A stretch of DNA of 64,000 nucleotides from Edaphobacter lichenicola (GTDB lineage: Bacteria; Acidobacteriota; Terriglobia; Terriglobales; Acidobacteriaceae). The stretch is from the NCBI RefSeq assembly GCF_014201315.1, contig NZ_JACHDY010000002.1, positions 248,001-312,000 of the forward strand, read 5' to 3'. Below the pieces are notes generated by a model. The model worked only from the letters and a program-made list of their open reading frames with translations, ran no database searches and was not told the DNA's origin. Positions 19,800-29,129 of this stretch are shown one piece after another; the first letter of the stretch is position 1, and every line of letters begins with the position of its first letter. Both the position numbers and the translations under genes were made by a program.

Positions 19800-21139
19800 C
19801 CAGTTCCCTCCAGTACCTGTGCAATTGCCGTCGACTCCGCATCTCCCTTAAGGTTGCGGACCATCGCCTTGAGCCCGGCGCCACTTGGCGTCTCCTGGGC
19901 TGCTGCCGCTGTAGCTGCTCCCCCTTGATAGACGGTGGAGGGGGAGAGCTCGTCGACGATGGATCTCTCTTCGCCAAGCACCAGATAACGGTTGACTACA
20001 TTTTCCAACTCGCGCAGGTTGCCCGGCCAGGAGTGTTCCGACAGTGCGTCCAGCAGGTTTTGCGAGAAAGGGAGCGGATCGCGACCGTACCGCTTGGCCC
20101 CCTTGCGCATAAAGTACTCCGACAGCACGGGAATCTCCTCGCGACGCTCCCGCAACGGCGGAATGCTGAGGGTAAATCCGTTGAGGCGATAGTACAGATC
20201 CTCGCGGAAGGTCTTGTTGGCCATCGCCTCCTTCATATTGATGTTGGTGGCGGCGATCACGCGTACATCCACCTTCATCGGCGAGCGGCTGCCCAGACGG
20301 GAGAAGGTACCGTCCTGCAGGACCTGCAACAGCTTGGCCTGGAGAATGGCGGGCATCTCGCCGATCTCGTCGAGAAAGATCGTTCCCCCGGTGCAGACTT
20401 CGAACTTGCCGGGCTTGGTCTTAACCGCTCCGGTAAAAGCTCCCTGCTCGTAGCCGAAGAGTTCGCTCTCCAGCAGGTCGGCCGGGACTGCAGCGCAGTT
20501 GACCTTGAGAAAGATGTTCTGGCTGCGGGCCGACATCTTGTGGGTGTAGAGGGCGAGGATCTCCTTGCCGGTCCCGCTCTCTCCCAGAATAAGGAGTGGA
20601 ATGTCCGCGCGAGCTACCAGGGCGGCCTGAGCTTCCAGTTCGCGCATTCTCTTGCTCGAGCGCACAAAGGAGTGACTCTCGTTGAGCGGAATCTCTTTCA
20701 GTGCGTCGGCGACGGGAATCTTCTTCTCGGCAGAGGCCAGGTGCTCCTCGATGGCCTGCTCGACATCGCTGCCGGTAAACGGCTTCATCACAATGGCACG
20801 GACACCCAGACGAATGACCATCTCCAGATCGCGAAGTTCGGCGGAGCATGACAGGACGACCACTGCGAGATTCGGCTTGGTGCAACGAATATGGGTTAGG
20901 AGGGGCAGCGGGTCGCGGTTGGTATGCAGGGCAAGCAAAAGCAGATCCGGCTGCTCGGCCTTGTCCAAACGCTCCAGCAGGGTCTGCTCGTCAGAAAAGA
21001 GACTGAGCGAGTACCGGGTGCCGAGGGTAGACCGAAGATAATCCAGAACCGCGAGATCCGGCTCCAGAATCAGAATCTGGGCACGCGTTCGCGTATTGGG
21101 CTTCAAGGCAGGAACGGGATAAGAAAGCGCAGCTGACAT
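19694..21139 (-). CDS. Sigma-54-dependent response regulator with degenerate receiver (PrsR-like)
   Basis: This protein has 481 residues. The receiver-like domain (about 20-140) keeps the acidic pocket (LEPD), the Ser of VVVLSCS and K119 in VMKPF. At the phospho-acceptor position, where PDLLLLD is expected, it reads PDLLLLALH, so A70 replaces Asp. The AAA+ domain (about 155-395) has Walker A GESGTGKE (186-193), the sigma-54 contact loop GAFTGA (233-238) and Walker B GGTIFLDE. A Fis-type helix-turn-helix is at the C-terminus (NRKAAANDLQISYKALLYKI). It activates sigma-54 promoters by ATP hydrolysis. Regulators of this kind (PrsR) accompany exosortase/EPS loci. ATG 21139 follows GAGG; longer readings are spurious. 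Confidence 0.88.
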   Translation of the reverse strand: MSAALSYPVPALKPNTRTRAQILILEPDLAVLDYLRSTLGTRYSLSLFSDEQTLLERLDKAEQPDLLLLALHTNRDPLPLLTHIRCTKPNLAVVVLSCSAELRDLEMVIRLGVRAIVMKPFTGSDVEQAIEEHLASAEKKIPVADALKEIPLNESHSFVRSSKRMRELEAQAALVARADIPLLILGESGTGKEILALYTHKMSARSQNIFLKVNCAAVPADLLESELFGYEQGAFTGAVKTKPGKFEVCTGGTIFLDEIGEMPAILQAKLLQVLQDGTFSRLGSRSPMKVDVRVIAATNINMKEAMANKTFREDLYYRLNGFTLSIPPLRERREEIPVLSEYFMRKGAKRYGRDPLPFSQNLLDALSEHSWPGNLRELENVVNRYLVLGEERSIVDELSPSTVYQGGAATAAAAQETPSGAGLKAMVRNLKGDAESTAIAQVLEGTGWNRKAAANDLQISYKALLYKIKQYDLSPRNNHAS

Positions 21140-21648
21140 ACAAAGTACCTCAAAGTGCAGATCCGGACTGTTTCCCAAACCTGCGGTGATCCTGAACCCG
21201 GTTGGCCCCCAGGGACAGGCTGTACTCGATCCAGACAGTTGCAAAAGCGGGAGAGTCATCCGAACCACCCGCGCCAGCAGATTCTAGCTCGACTAACACA
21301 ACAATTGCACAAAAATGTTACGAACTTTGCCGACAAAAGAGATAAAGGTTTACCACTCTTCTATCGAGTAGGCCTAGCTTACATGGTACTGGCACGAGTA
21401 AAACGAAAAAAATGTGAACTTTTTTTTACGAGTTACTTTGGTGAAAGGGGGCTTGGTGACCTCAAAATCCAATGGAAAAGCACCACTTCAATCCGATTTT
21501 GGGGTTTCCCCGTATATTGCTTCCTACGGTTGAGACCGGGAAATCCTCACTATCCCGCCCCGGTGTCCCGGAAATGGTGCTTGACGTGCAGTGTGAAGGA
21601 TATTGCAAACTTGCGGTTTCTGCCCAACGCCGATAGGAAAAAATAACC
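21140..21648. other. Divergent control region between two sigma-54 activator genes
   Basis: About 510 bases without a gene separate the two activator genes. The region is AT-richer than its surroundings (runs of A and T near 21400-21430). It contains AGTTACTTTGGT at 21431-21442, which recurs upstream of one beta-helix surface gene and nearly so upstream of another, and a candidate sigma-54 promoter at 21575-21590. Confidence 0.6.
21575..21590 (+). promoter_or_regulatory. Candidate sigma-54 (-24/-12) promoter
   Basis: TGGTGCTTGACGTGCA has the invariant GG and GC separated by ten bases and fits the TGGYRYRNNNNTTGCW consensus with two mismatches. It points towards the activator gene whose start is 59 bp downstream, which would allow autoregulation. 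This is a by-eye match only. Confidence 0.35.
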
Positions 21649-22737
21649 TTGGATCACCACGCCGAATCCGCCGCCTCTCTTAATCTGCCGCCACTTGAGA
21701 TCTTTTTTGGCAAGACAGCCGTTATGCAGGCGGTTCGAAACAAGCTGGAGCGCGTTGCCGAGACTGACGTCCCGGTGCTGATCCAGGGGGAGAGCGGAAC
21801 CGGCAAGGAGATCTGTGTGCGCCTGCTGCACGCCTTCTCTTTGCGGGCCAAAGGTTCGCTCGTCAAAGTAAGCTGTCCGGCAATCCCTCACACGCTGCTC
21901 GAAACTGAGCTGTTCGGCTATGAAAAGGGCGCTTTCACGGGCGCTATGTCCACAAAGCTGGGGCGCGTCGAACAATCGCACAACGGCACGCTGTTTCTGG
22001 ATGAAGTCGGAAGCCTCGACCTGGGAGTTCAATCGAAGCTGCTTCAAGTGCTGCAGGATGGAACGTTTGTTCGCGTGGGCGGCCATGAACCCCGGAGCAT
22101 CGTGACCCGCCTGGTCTCGGCCTCGAACACAGATCTTCGCAGCCAGGTCGAGGATGGAAGCTTCCGCCTGGACTTCCTCTTCCGCATCAATGCGGTCACG
22201 ATCAACCTGCCTCCGCTGCGTCAACGGATCGCCGACCTGCCCATCCTGATCGATTACTTCATCGATCACTATGCAAGAATCTTCCACAATGCACCGGAAT
22301 TACTCTCCAAGAGCGCAGTCCGCCTGATGCAGAACTATCATTGGCCGGGAAATATCCGCCAACTGGAGAACCTCATCCGCAGCTATGTGCTGATCGGCAG
22401 CGAGGAGGCCTTGGTCGCGGAGCTTATGCCCGAGACTCCGCGCGGCGGCATCACTACCGATATCGACCTCAGCGAACCAGTCTCGCTGAAGAACATTACG
22501 AAGAAGGCGACTCAGGATCTTGAGCGTCAGATCATCCTGAAAGTTCTGCAGGAGAATAGCTGGAATCGTCAGAAGACGGCGAAGTGGCTTCAGATCAGCT
22601 ATCGGTCCCTGCTCTATAAGCTGAGCGAGGTCGGCATGCCTGAGGTTCCGCCGCGGCCTCTGCGGATACCGCACCTGGTGAAGAAAGAAGAGCGGACGCT
22701 GAAGCCTGCACTGTCCTCGCGGACGCGCATCTATTGA
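21649..22737 (+). CDS. Sigma-54 activator without receiver domain
   Basis: The protein is 362 residues and consists of an AAA+ domain directly at the N-terminus, with no sensor or receiver. Walker A GESGTGKE is at 47-54, the GAFTGA loop at 94-99, and Walker B NGTLFLDEVG follows. Arg fingers in FRLDFLFRIN and a Fis-type HTH (about 313-337, NRQKTAKWLQISYRSLLYKL) complete it. The HTH resembles that of the divergent regulator (WNRKAAANDLQISYKALLYK), so both may bind similar sites. The start is TTG 21649 behind AGGA; an internal ATG at 21724 would cut the domain. Without an input domain it may be controlled by abundance or by a partner. It lies next to the EPS operon. Confidence 0.85.
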   Translation: MDHHAESAASLNLPPLEIFFGKTAVMQAVRNKLERVAETDVPVLIQGESGTGKEICVRLLHAFSLRAKGSLVKVSCPAIPHTLLETELFGYEKGAFTGAMSTKLGRVEQSHNGTLFLDEVGSLDLGVQSKLLQVLQDGTFVRVGGHEPRSIVTRLVSASNTDLRSQVEDGSFRLDFLFRINAVTINLPPLRQRIADLPILIDYFIDHYARIFHNAPELLSKSAVRLMQNYHWPGNIRQLENLIRSYVLIGSEEALVAELMPETPRGGITTDIDLSEPVSLKNITKKATQDLERQIILKVLQENSWNRQKTAKWLQISYRSLLYKLSEVGMPEVPPRPLRIPHLVKKEERTLKPALSSRTRIY

Positions 22738-22768
22738 ACTGCGTCTTCTGATGAACTGCCTCTTCTGA
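22735..22768 (+). repeat. 17-mer tandem duplication at a stop codon
   Basis: TGAACTGCGTCTTCTGA (22735-22751) and TGAACTGCCTCTTCTGA (22752-22768) match at 16 of 17 bases. The first copy begins with the stop codon of the activator gene. The 17-bp unit lies outside coding sequence. Confidence 0.85.
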
Positions 22769-22967
22769 TTCGCATTCCGTTGAGTTCGAAAGAAATGTCC
22801 TGCCGGACGGGCCCACTGCGCTTGCCACCCCACAAACGAAGACCTGTTTGCGGGGACCCCGATTCGCGCGGTCACTTCGTGACTTGTATACCTTTTTCTG
22901 GTGGAAAGGCACCACCTGTCCTCCCGTTGGTCGGAACGAGAGTGAGACTTGTTGTCTGTGGCGGCAG

Positions 22968-24344
22968 CTACTGCGCGCCCTGTCTTCGGATGATCGTCTT
23001 GATCGTCTCGAACATGATCAGCAGATCGAGCCCAAGCGTCATGTGCTTGATGTAGTAGAGATCGAACTCCAGCTTTTCGCGACTCTCCGCCAGCGTCGCT
23101 CCATAGCCATAACGAACCTGCGCCCAGCCTGTGAGGCCCGGGCGGATCATGTGGCGAAGGTTGAAGTAGGGAATCTGTTCGGTGAGCCACGGCACAAACT
23201 CGGGCCGCTCCGGGCGCGGACCCACAAAGCCCATATCGCCGCGCAATACATTCCAGAGCTGCGGGACCTCATCAAGACGGGTCTTGCGCATAAACATGCC
23301 GACACGGGTCACGCGTGGATCGTTCTTGGTCGCCCACTTTGCTCCGGCGACCTCTGCATCGGTTCGCATCGTGCGGAATTTGTAGACCGTGAAGTTCTTT
23401 CCGCCGAGACCTACCCGCGTCTGCCGGAAGAAGATCGGGCCTGGGGATGACAGCCGCACCATCAACAAGACGATGGGGAAGAACGGCAGGAACAGAAGCA
23501 GACCGACCGCGGCCGTCAGCGTCGAGACGATTCGCCGGGCAATCTGCTGAGAGGGCTTTACGCGGAAGCCCTCGCTGTAGATGAAGCTGCTGGGATGAAG
23601 CCCGTCGAGATGCAGCTTGCCGGTAAGCCGCTCCAGCAGGGATCCGGCATCCTCAATGACAACTCCGTTGAACCGCAGCTTGAGCAGCTCTCGGACGGGA
23701 AACTCGCCGCGACGGTCCTCAATGGCAACGATGACGCGATCAACGGGCGGCTTGGGTACAGAGAATCTCTCCAGCGCAGCGTGGATGGCCTCTTTGCGCT
23801 GGTCGCGGTCAGCGACGACGCCATCCCAACCCAGGACCTCCATGCCCGCGTCCTTGCGGGCTTCGAGCAGGTTGACGATGGTCTGGGCACGCTCGCCCGC
23901 TCCAAGAACATAGACCCGCTCCCGGAACATCTCCCGGCCGATGATCCACTCGTACGCGCTGCGCCAGGCGACCAGTGCCAGGGTGAGAAAGATGAGACCA
24001 AGCAGCAGAACGTAGTGGGCGATGTCGGCTGCGGGAAAGAGGTAGATGATCGCCGAGAGCAGGAACGACAGGAAACCGAGGACCAGCAGCAGGCGAAAGT
24101 AGATCTCCCAGCTTGCGGAGATGCGCTGCGGCTCATAGAGATCGAAGTAGTACGAGCAGAGCAGCGTCAGGATCGTCAGGCCAAGAATCTTCAGCCCCCC
24201 GTTCTCATAGTTCAGAACGAGATAGGTATCCGGCCCCAGCAGCAGCACCGTCGCCAGCAGGAAGCAACCACTCACAATCAGCGCTTCGCACAGCAGGAGA
24301 ACGATGGTACGCGTGGGATAGTACACGTTGAAAAGCCGGATCAT
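22968..24344 (-). CDS. Exosortase-associated undecaprenyl-phosphate sugar transferase (EpsB_2/TIGR03013-like)
   Basis: The protein is 458 residues. Five N-terminal membrane helices (about 10-130 and one near 280) flank a cytosolic NAD-binding-like domain ([20 protein letters not shown]). The C-terminal bacterial sugar transferase domain carries [15 protein letters not shown], the KFRTM motif, [20 protein letters not shown] and [15 protein letters not shown]. The enzyme transfers a sugar-1-phosphate to undecaprenyl phosphate and starts EPS repeat-unit synthesis in the inner membrane. It is the last gene of the minus-strand export operon, 18 bp after the kinase gene. The exosortase context supports the TIGR03013 subtype; the sugar is unknown. 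Confidence 0.9.
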   Translation of the reverse strand: MIRLFNVYYPTRTIVLLLCEALIVSGCFLLATVLLLGPDTYLVLNYENGGLKILGLTILTLLCSYYFDLYEPQRISASWEIYFRLLLVLGFLSFLLSAIIYLFPAADIAHYVLLLGLIFLTLALVAWRSAYEWIIGREMFRERVYVLGAGERAQTIVNLLEARKDAGMEVLGWDGVVADRDQRKEAIHAALERFSVPKPPVDRVIVAIEDRRGEFPVRELLKLRFNGVVIEDAGSLLERLTGKLHLDGLHPSSFIYSEGFRVKPSQQIARRIVSTLTAAVGLLLFLPFFPIVLLMVRLSSPGPIFFRQTRVGLGGKNFTVYKFRTMRTDAEVAGAKWATKNDPRVTRVGMFMRKTRLDEVPQLWNVLRGDMGFVGPRPERPEFVPWLTEQIPYFNLRHMIRPGLTGWAQVRYGYGATLAESREKLEFDLYYIKHMTLGLDLLIMFETIKTIIRRQGAQ

Positions 24345-24362
24345 CTGGTCAATCGCTCCCTG

Positions 24363-25313
24363 TTACGGTTTGGCGGCATCGTATCCATAGTAGCTGCCGA
24401 CCTGGGGCGCTTCCTGCACAGCATTCAAGACAAATCCGAGAATGTTTGAGGCTTTCAACTCACTCTGAGCGCGCTGCGCAACGGGGAACTTCGTCTCTCC
24501 GCTGCGTGCCACCAGCAGAACGCCATCGCAGGCGCGGGCGAGGTTGACGGCATCGGAGACGGGCAGGACAGGAGAAGAGTCGACGATGATCCAGTCGAAG
24601 TGCGGCGCTGCCAGTCGAATCAGTTCTTCAAAGCGTGGGCTGCCTGAGAGGTCGGCTGCCTTATCGCCGCCGTTGCCGCCTGCAATAAAGGTCAGGTTCT
24701 GCGTGATTGCGGCAGTTCCCGCGGTCATTCCCTCAAACGGCTCCGACCGCTGCATCACCTCGACCAGACTCGCCTTGCCGGCGAGATAGTCCGCGAGGCC
24801 AGGATGCGACTCACAGCCGAGAAGTTGATGGAGCGTATAGCGCCGCATGTCGCCGTCAACCAGCAACACCTTGCTGTTTTTGTGACGGGCGAGGCTCATG
24901 GCGAGATTGGTCGAGATAAAGCTCTTGCCCTCCTGGGGCAGGCCGCTGGTCACCATGATGCTCTTGAGCGGGCTGATGTCGCGGAGCTCGAAGATTCGGG
25001 AGCGAAGGCTCCGGAACTGCTCGACCGCAGGCCCCCGTTCCAGCAGGGAGGGCAGGTGCTCGAGAGACAGCGCCCAGGGGCGGACGGGAATCTTGTTGAC
25101 ATCGAGCGCATTTGGGTCCACCCGAACGACAGGTGCCTCGACATAGGGCTCAGCAACCGGAGTAGAGCTTGCCTGCTCTTCCTCGGCTGTGGCCACGGCG
25201 GTCGCATAGATGGCGGAGTGCACCGGCTGCTCTGGGATACGCGGCTCCGGCTCGCGCCGCTCCAACCTGCGCTCGGACTCTGCCTTTTGGAGTGCTTCAT
25301 AGATGCGGCTCAT
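24363..25313 (-). CDS. Exosortase-associated tyrosine autokinase (CpsD/BY-kinase family)
   Basis: This 316-residue cytosolic P-loop kinase has Walker A SGLPQEGKSF (123-132), Walker A' LLVDGDMRR (150-158) and Walker B WIIVDSSPV (241-249). A C-terminal tyrosine cluster SYYGYD (307-312) offers Y308, Y309 and Y311 as autophosphorylation sites. The N-terminal 80 residues are polar and Glu/Arg-rich, beginning MSRIYEALQKAE as is typical for the exosortase-linked subtype. It should work with the separately encoded chain-length protein two genes upstream. Its ATG overlaps the stop of the ATPase gene (ATGA), implying coupling. Confidence 0.9.
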   Translation of the reverse strand: MSRIYEALQKAESERRLERREPEPRIPEQPVHSAIYATAVATAEEEQASSTPVAEPYVEAPVVRVDPNALDVNKIPVRPWALSLEHLPSLLERGPAVEQFRSLRSRIFELRDISPLKSIMVTSGLPQEGKSFISTNLAMSLARHKNSKVLLVDGDMRRYTLHQLLGCESHPGLADYLAGKASLVEVMQRSEPFEGMTAGTAAITQNLTFIAGGNGGDKAADLSGSPRFEELIRLAAPHFDWIIVDSSPVLPVSDAVNLARACDGVLLVARSGETKFPVAQRAQSELKASNILGFVLNAVQEAPQVGSYYGYDAAKP

Positions 25314-26236
25314 CGATCGTGCCTTCCCGGCTCTCTGTTGAAAGCGGCTATAAAGTTATCTTCTTTCGAGTTGAAAGCGGTCTGCTTGTCGCCGTTGCCG
25401 AGGACAGCCGAAGAGAGCATGAACGGCTGTACCTCCAGCTCAAGCTCTGCCGCCACGCCCTCGACGATCGTCGCGGTCACCTGCTGAACCTGTTCGACAT
25501 AGGCCACAATCAGCGAGTGCTCGCACAGCAGGTTGATGATGCGCGGAATTCCCCGGCTGGCACGATGAACCAGATCCAGCGCCTCAGGCGAGAAGAGCGG
25601 CCAGCTTGCACCGGCTATTCTCAGGCGCTCGGCGACGTAAGCGTGGGTCTGGCTCTCGGTCAGGGCCTGCGTGCGGCACCACAGCGAGACGCGCTGCCGG
25701 AGCTGGCGCACGCTCGGATGGCGCAGCTTCTCTTCAAGCTCCGGCTGCCCGGACAACACAATCTGCAACAGCTTCTCCGACGAAGTCTCAAGATTAGTCA
25801 GCAGCCGAATCTCTTCCAACAGCTCCCAGGAGAGGTTCTGCGCCTCATCGACGACCACCACGCAGGTCTCCTCCATGCGGAAGCGTTCGATCAGCCAGCG
25901 ATTCAACTGCAGCAGCATGCCCGACTTGGTTCGCGTCGCCGGCACAATGCCGAAGTCGGTGAGCACAAACTCCAGGAAGTCCAGCACGTCCAGACGCGGG
26001 TTGAAGACGAAAGAGGTTGAGACCTTGCGACCGCTGAAGGAGGCCAACGCCCGGCGCAGCAGAGTCGTCTTGCCGGTGCCCACCTCGCCCGTCAGCACCG
26101 TGAACCCCTTGCGTGCGGAGATGCCGTACTCCAGGCAAGCCAGCGCCTCCCGGGTGTGCGGCATCATGTAGAGAAACCGAGGGTCGGGGCTGGTTCCGAA
26201 GGGACTGCTCTGGAGCTTGAAGAAGGTGTTGTACAT
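25310..26236 (-). CDS. Exosortase-associated ExeA-like AAA ATPase (TIGR03015-like)
   Basis: This 308-residue protein has the ExeA/GspA-like start MYNTFFKLQSSPFGTSPDPR, in which a helix precedes the P-loop domain. Walker A is GEVGTGKTT, Walker B CVVVVDEAQNL, and sensor VLSGQPEL and RGIPRIINLLCEHSL complete the AAA fold. In exosortase/EPS loci this protein is constant; a role in the energisation or control of polysaccharide assembly is assumed. ATG 26236 starts one base after the stop of the chain-length gene. A GTG-like longer start adds five residues and is less likely. Confidence 0.85.
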   Translation of the reverse strand: MYNTFFKLQSSPFGTSPDPRFLYMMPHTREALACLEYGISARKGFTVLTGEVGTGKTTLLRRALASFSGRKVSTSFVFNPRLDVLDFLEFVLTDFGIVPATRTKSGMLLQLNRWLIERFRMEETCVVVVDEAQNLSWELLEEIRLLTNLETSSEKLLQIVLSGQPELEEKLRHPSVRQLRQRVSLWCRTQALTESQTHAYVAERLRIAGASWPLFSPEALDLVHRASRGIPRIINLLCEHSLIVAYVEQVQQVTATIVEGVAAELELEVQPFMLSSAVLGNGDKQTAFNSKEDNFIAAFNREPGRHDR

Positions 26237-26237
26237 C

Positions 26238-27776
26238 TCAGCCCCCCGCATTCATCAGCGGCTTGCCGCCCGCGGTTACGTCCGGGCTGCGACGGCCGAA
26301 TAGGTTCCGCTTCATGGCCACCGGCTCCGCTTCGCCGGAGAAACCAATGACGGCGAGGGTGGGAAGCTTGGTAAACGCCCAGATATCGCGCTCGTTTCGA
26401 ATAGCCGTATCCAGGTACTCGAGCAACGCGATGATGAACAGACCCAGTGCCAAGCCGCCGGCAAAGCCTCCGATGATAAAGACCGAACGCTTGGGAAAGG
26501 AGGGTGATTCGGGAAGATTAGGTTCATCCATAACTCGGAACTGCTCTCCTTGCTGCCGACGCTCAAGGTCGGTTGCCATCTTGGCTGTTTGTATCTTGTT
26601 GAGCAGATCGTCGTAGAAGGTCTGCGCAGTGCTGGTGTCGCGCGTAATGCTCTTGTACTCCTCCTCCACCGCGGGGCTCGAGGCAATGCGATCCTGATAG
26701 GTCCGAAGCTGAGCCTGAATCTCGGCCTGATCACGCTTCTTCTGCGCGATGGCTTGTTCCATGGAACGCAGCTGAGCACGCATCTGCTGCACGCTGAGGG
26801 AGTCGGTCGGCTTCGGAGCGGAAGACGCCGACGCAACCGAGGGCGCGGGGGCCTGGGCAAGTTTGCGTTCCAGCTCATTGACCTTTCTCTGCGTGCTGAC
26901 CACGTCTGGATAGTCGTCGGTGTAACGCGCCTTCAAATCCGCCAGTTGAGACTGAAGCTGCTGCAGTTCAAGCTGCTGGGCCTGAGGGGCCACTGCTACC
27001 CCGCCGCGGTCCGTAGTCTGCGGCTGTTGGGCCTGCTGCAACGCCATGATCGATTCGGCATAACTCCTATCCTGCTCCATGCGGGCCAGCGCCTGGGTCG
27101 CGGCATCCAGCTGTGTATTCAGGGTGGTCAGCATGTTCATGTTCGACGCCTCTGCGCCTGGTAGCTTCCCCATGTAAGTCTGCTGGAACTTGGCGAGTTT
27201 GGCGTCCTGCTCGTCCAGCTTGGCCTTGGCATCAGCCAGTTGACTCTTCAGAAACTCGGTTGTTCCTGCTGCCGAGGCTGCCCGGTCGCTGAGGTTTTCA
27301 CTCACGAAGAGCGATTGAATCTCGCCGCAGACCAGTTGGGCCGTGCGGGCATCGTTCGCCTGAAAAGAGATGAAGAACCCCGGCAGACCGTTGGTTCGCG
27401 CAATCTCCGATTGAATGGGCGTGATCCCGATATTTTTGCGGGTCAGATCGATGCGTTCGTCCATCGACAGCTTGCTATTCGCGAAGAGGTTGAAGCGTTC
27501 GATGATCGGCTGCAGCCGCGACCGGCTCAAGATCTGCTCCTTCATAGAGGCCAGCCGTCCGCTGAGGTCCTCGGTGACGACGGCCTTGACGTAAGACTCA
27601 GGAACCTTCTGCTGCTCCACCAGAACCAGTGTCTGCGAAATATACTGCGGCTGCACCAGAAACGTAAGAGCGAACCCGACGATGGGAAAGATGATCGCGG
27701 GAATCGCAAGGATCCACCATCTTCGTTTCAGAATGATGAGGTAGTCCTGCACCGTCAATGCGCGATGGCCAAGCAT
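26238..27776 (-). CDS. Polysaccharide chain-length determinant (Wzz/GumC family, TIGR03007-like)
   Basis: This 512-residue inner-membrane protein has one helix near residues 20-42 (ILAIPAIIFPIVGFALTFL). A large periplasmic part is predicted to form coiled coils (about 175-370, many Gln/Ala/Leu heptads). A second membrane helix lies near 440-460, preceded by the Pro-rich PNLPESPSFPKRSVFIIGG. There is no fused kinase domain; the kinase is a separate gene. It governs EPS chain length and links polymerase and outer-membrane exporter. It is the third gene of the operon, 9 bp after the barrel gene. Confidence 0.9.
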   Translation of the reverse strand: MLGHRALTVQDYLIILKRRWWILAIPAIIFPIVGFALTFLVQPQYISQTLVLVEQQKVPESYVKAVVTEDLSGRLASMKEQILSRSRLQPIIERFNLFANSKLSMDERIDLTRKNIGITPIQSEIARTNGLPGFFISFQANDARTAQLVCGEIQSLFVSENLSDRAASAAGTTEFLKSQLADAKAKLDEQDAKLAKFQQTYMGKLPGAEASNMNMLTTLNTQLDAATQALARMEQDRSYAESIMALQQAQQPQTTDRGGVAVAPQAQQLELQQLQSQLADLKARYTDDYPDVVSTQRKVNELERKLAQAPAPSVASASSAPKPTDSLSVQQMRAQLRSMEQAIAQKKRDQAEIQAQLRTYQDRIASSPAVEEEYKSITRDTSTAQTFYDDLLNKIQTAKMATDLERRQQGEQFRVMDEPNLPESPSFPKRSVFIIGGFAGGLALGLFIIALLEYLDTAIRNERDIWAFTKLPTLAVIGFSGEAEPVAMKRNLFGRRSPDVTAGGKPLMNAGG

Positions 27777-27785
27777 GATGACTCC

Positions 27786-29129
27786 TTAAAATTGCCCCAG
27801 ATTCGTGGACCGGGGAGTGAACGTGACTCCAAATCCAATTGTCTGGTAGGTGGTGTCGACTATGTTTTGTGTGACCGGCACAATGAGATTATTGCTGAAG
27901 GACTGGCTTACCGCCGTATAGCTTGCATACCCGGAGAAATGAGTACTGAATCGGCGTGTAAGCTGGAAGCCGCCATAGACAGTGTCATAGGTTTCATTGC
28001 TCGAGACGAGGGAGGGGCCGGTGAAGAACTGCGTCAGGCCGGTGCTTCGAGAGTAAGAAGCGCTCAAACCAAGGACCCAATTCCGGCCGTAGTTGCGGCC
28101 TGCCGAAGCTGCGACCGAGTTGGAGGTTGCACCGGGCAGGACTCCGGATCCGCCGTTCGCTCCCCGCGCATAGTTTACCCCTGCATGCCAGTTCTGATAG
28201 CCGTAAGAGAGTCCCGCCGTCACCGAGACATTGGTCGTATCCGGAATGAGGGTGCTGTTGGAGCTCGAAATCCATTGCGGACCGACCGTGGCGTTAAAGC
28301 TGAGCGTTCGGCTCAACACGCGCTGATAAGAGACGTTGAGGCCCCGGGTTTGAAAGTCGGGTTCATTCACGCCCGAACTCGTGCTGCCGTAAGAAAACGT
28401 CGAATAGACGCCTGAGACGCTGACGGAGCTTCGTGCATCGATGCGATGATTCAACGCGACGACACCAGAGACCTGGGTTGTATCAAGACCTTCTTCGTTG
28501 CTGCCTAAATAATGAAGCTTTCCCCAGCTGCCAGACCCGCTGATGGAAGAGTTGTGGGAGATCTGCCGCTCGGCACTGCCGCTCAGGCTATTGCCGATGC
28601 GATCGCCGTTGGTCGTCAGGATTGTCCCGATCGGCCCCGCGCCGGGGCCCTGAACCGGAGTCGATCCGAGGTCGCCTACGCCAGGGATTCCGGATAGTCC
28701 TGTGGTGGGCGATTGCGGCAGGTAGCTGAAGGAGTCCGAGACATTGAAGATCCAGTTACGGGTCACATACCCCTGAGACGCCGCGATGTTCCAGAAGCTG
28801 TTGGTTCCCTGGCCCGCCTGGTTGCCGAAAATGACACCACCTGCGAAGAGCACGCTGAAAGGTCGCGCCGTACTGCGGCCGGTGTAGGCGGCATTGGCGG
28901 AGAGATTGGTCGCGTAAGTCGTCTGCCCGGACTGGTAGTAGCCGTACTGAATCACCTCCGAGGCGGTGAGAGCGTAGTGAAAGACCCCATCGAGATTGGG
29001 CAGGTTAGGACCCAGGGCAGAGGACATCGATGACTCAGCGGTCGGCAGAGCCTGGCCCTGTGCGAGGGAGGGAGCCATCGCCAGCAACAAGCCAAAGATC
29101 AGTGTTTGAATCTTCATATCTTCCTTCAT
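27786..29129 (-). CDS. Exosortase-locus outer-membrane beta-barrel protein
   Basis: The protein is 447 residues from ATG 29129, with ATG 29117 as an alternative. A signal peptide (ending LAQGQA) is followed by about 400 residues of alternating strands rich in Ser, Thr, Tyr and Gly, ending in GFGVTFTPRSTNLGQF with terminal Phe as in outer-membrane proteins. It may be the pore-like or anchoring protein of the EPS exporter. The family resembles the hypothetical barrel present in many exosortase loci, by position and type. Its start overlaps the export gene's stop (ATGA). Confidence 0.75.
   Translation of the reverse strand: MKEDMKIQTLIFGLLLAMAPSLAQGQALPTAESSMSSALGPNLPNLDGVFHYALTASEVIQYGYYQSGQTTYATNLSANAAYTGRSTARPFSVLFAGGVIFGNQAGQGTNSFWNIAASQGYVTRNWIFNVSDSFSYLPQSPTTGLSGIPGVGDLGSTPVQGPGAGPIGTILTTNGDRIGNSLSGSAERQISHNSSISGSGSWGKLHYLGSNEEGLDTTQVSGVVALNHRIDARSSVSVSGVYSTFSYGSTSSGVNEPDFQTRGLNVSYQRVLSRTLSFNATVGPQWISSSNSTLIPDTTNVSVTAGLSYGYQNWHAGVNYARGANGGSGVLPGATSNSVAASAGRNYGRNWVLGLSASYSRSTGLTQFFTGPSLVSSNETYDTVYGGFQLTRRFSTHFSGYASYTAVSQSFSNNLIVPVTQNIVDTTYQTIGFGVTFTPRSTNLGQF

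Noticed and set aside
21385-21400. TGGCACGAGTAAAACG as a sigma-54 promoter
   Set aside because: The -24 part is good, but the invariant GC of the -12 element is missing at the required distance.
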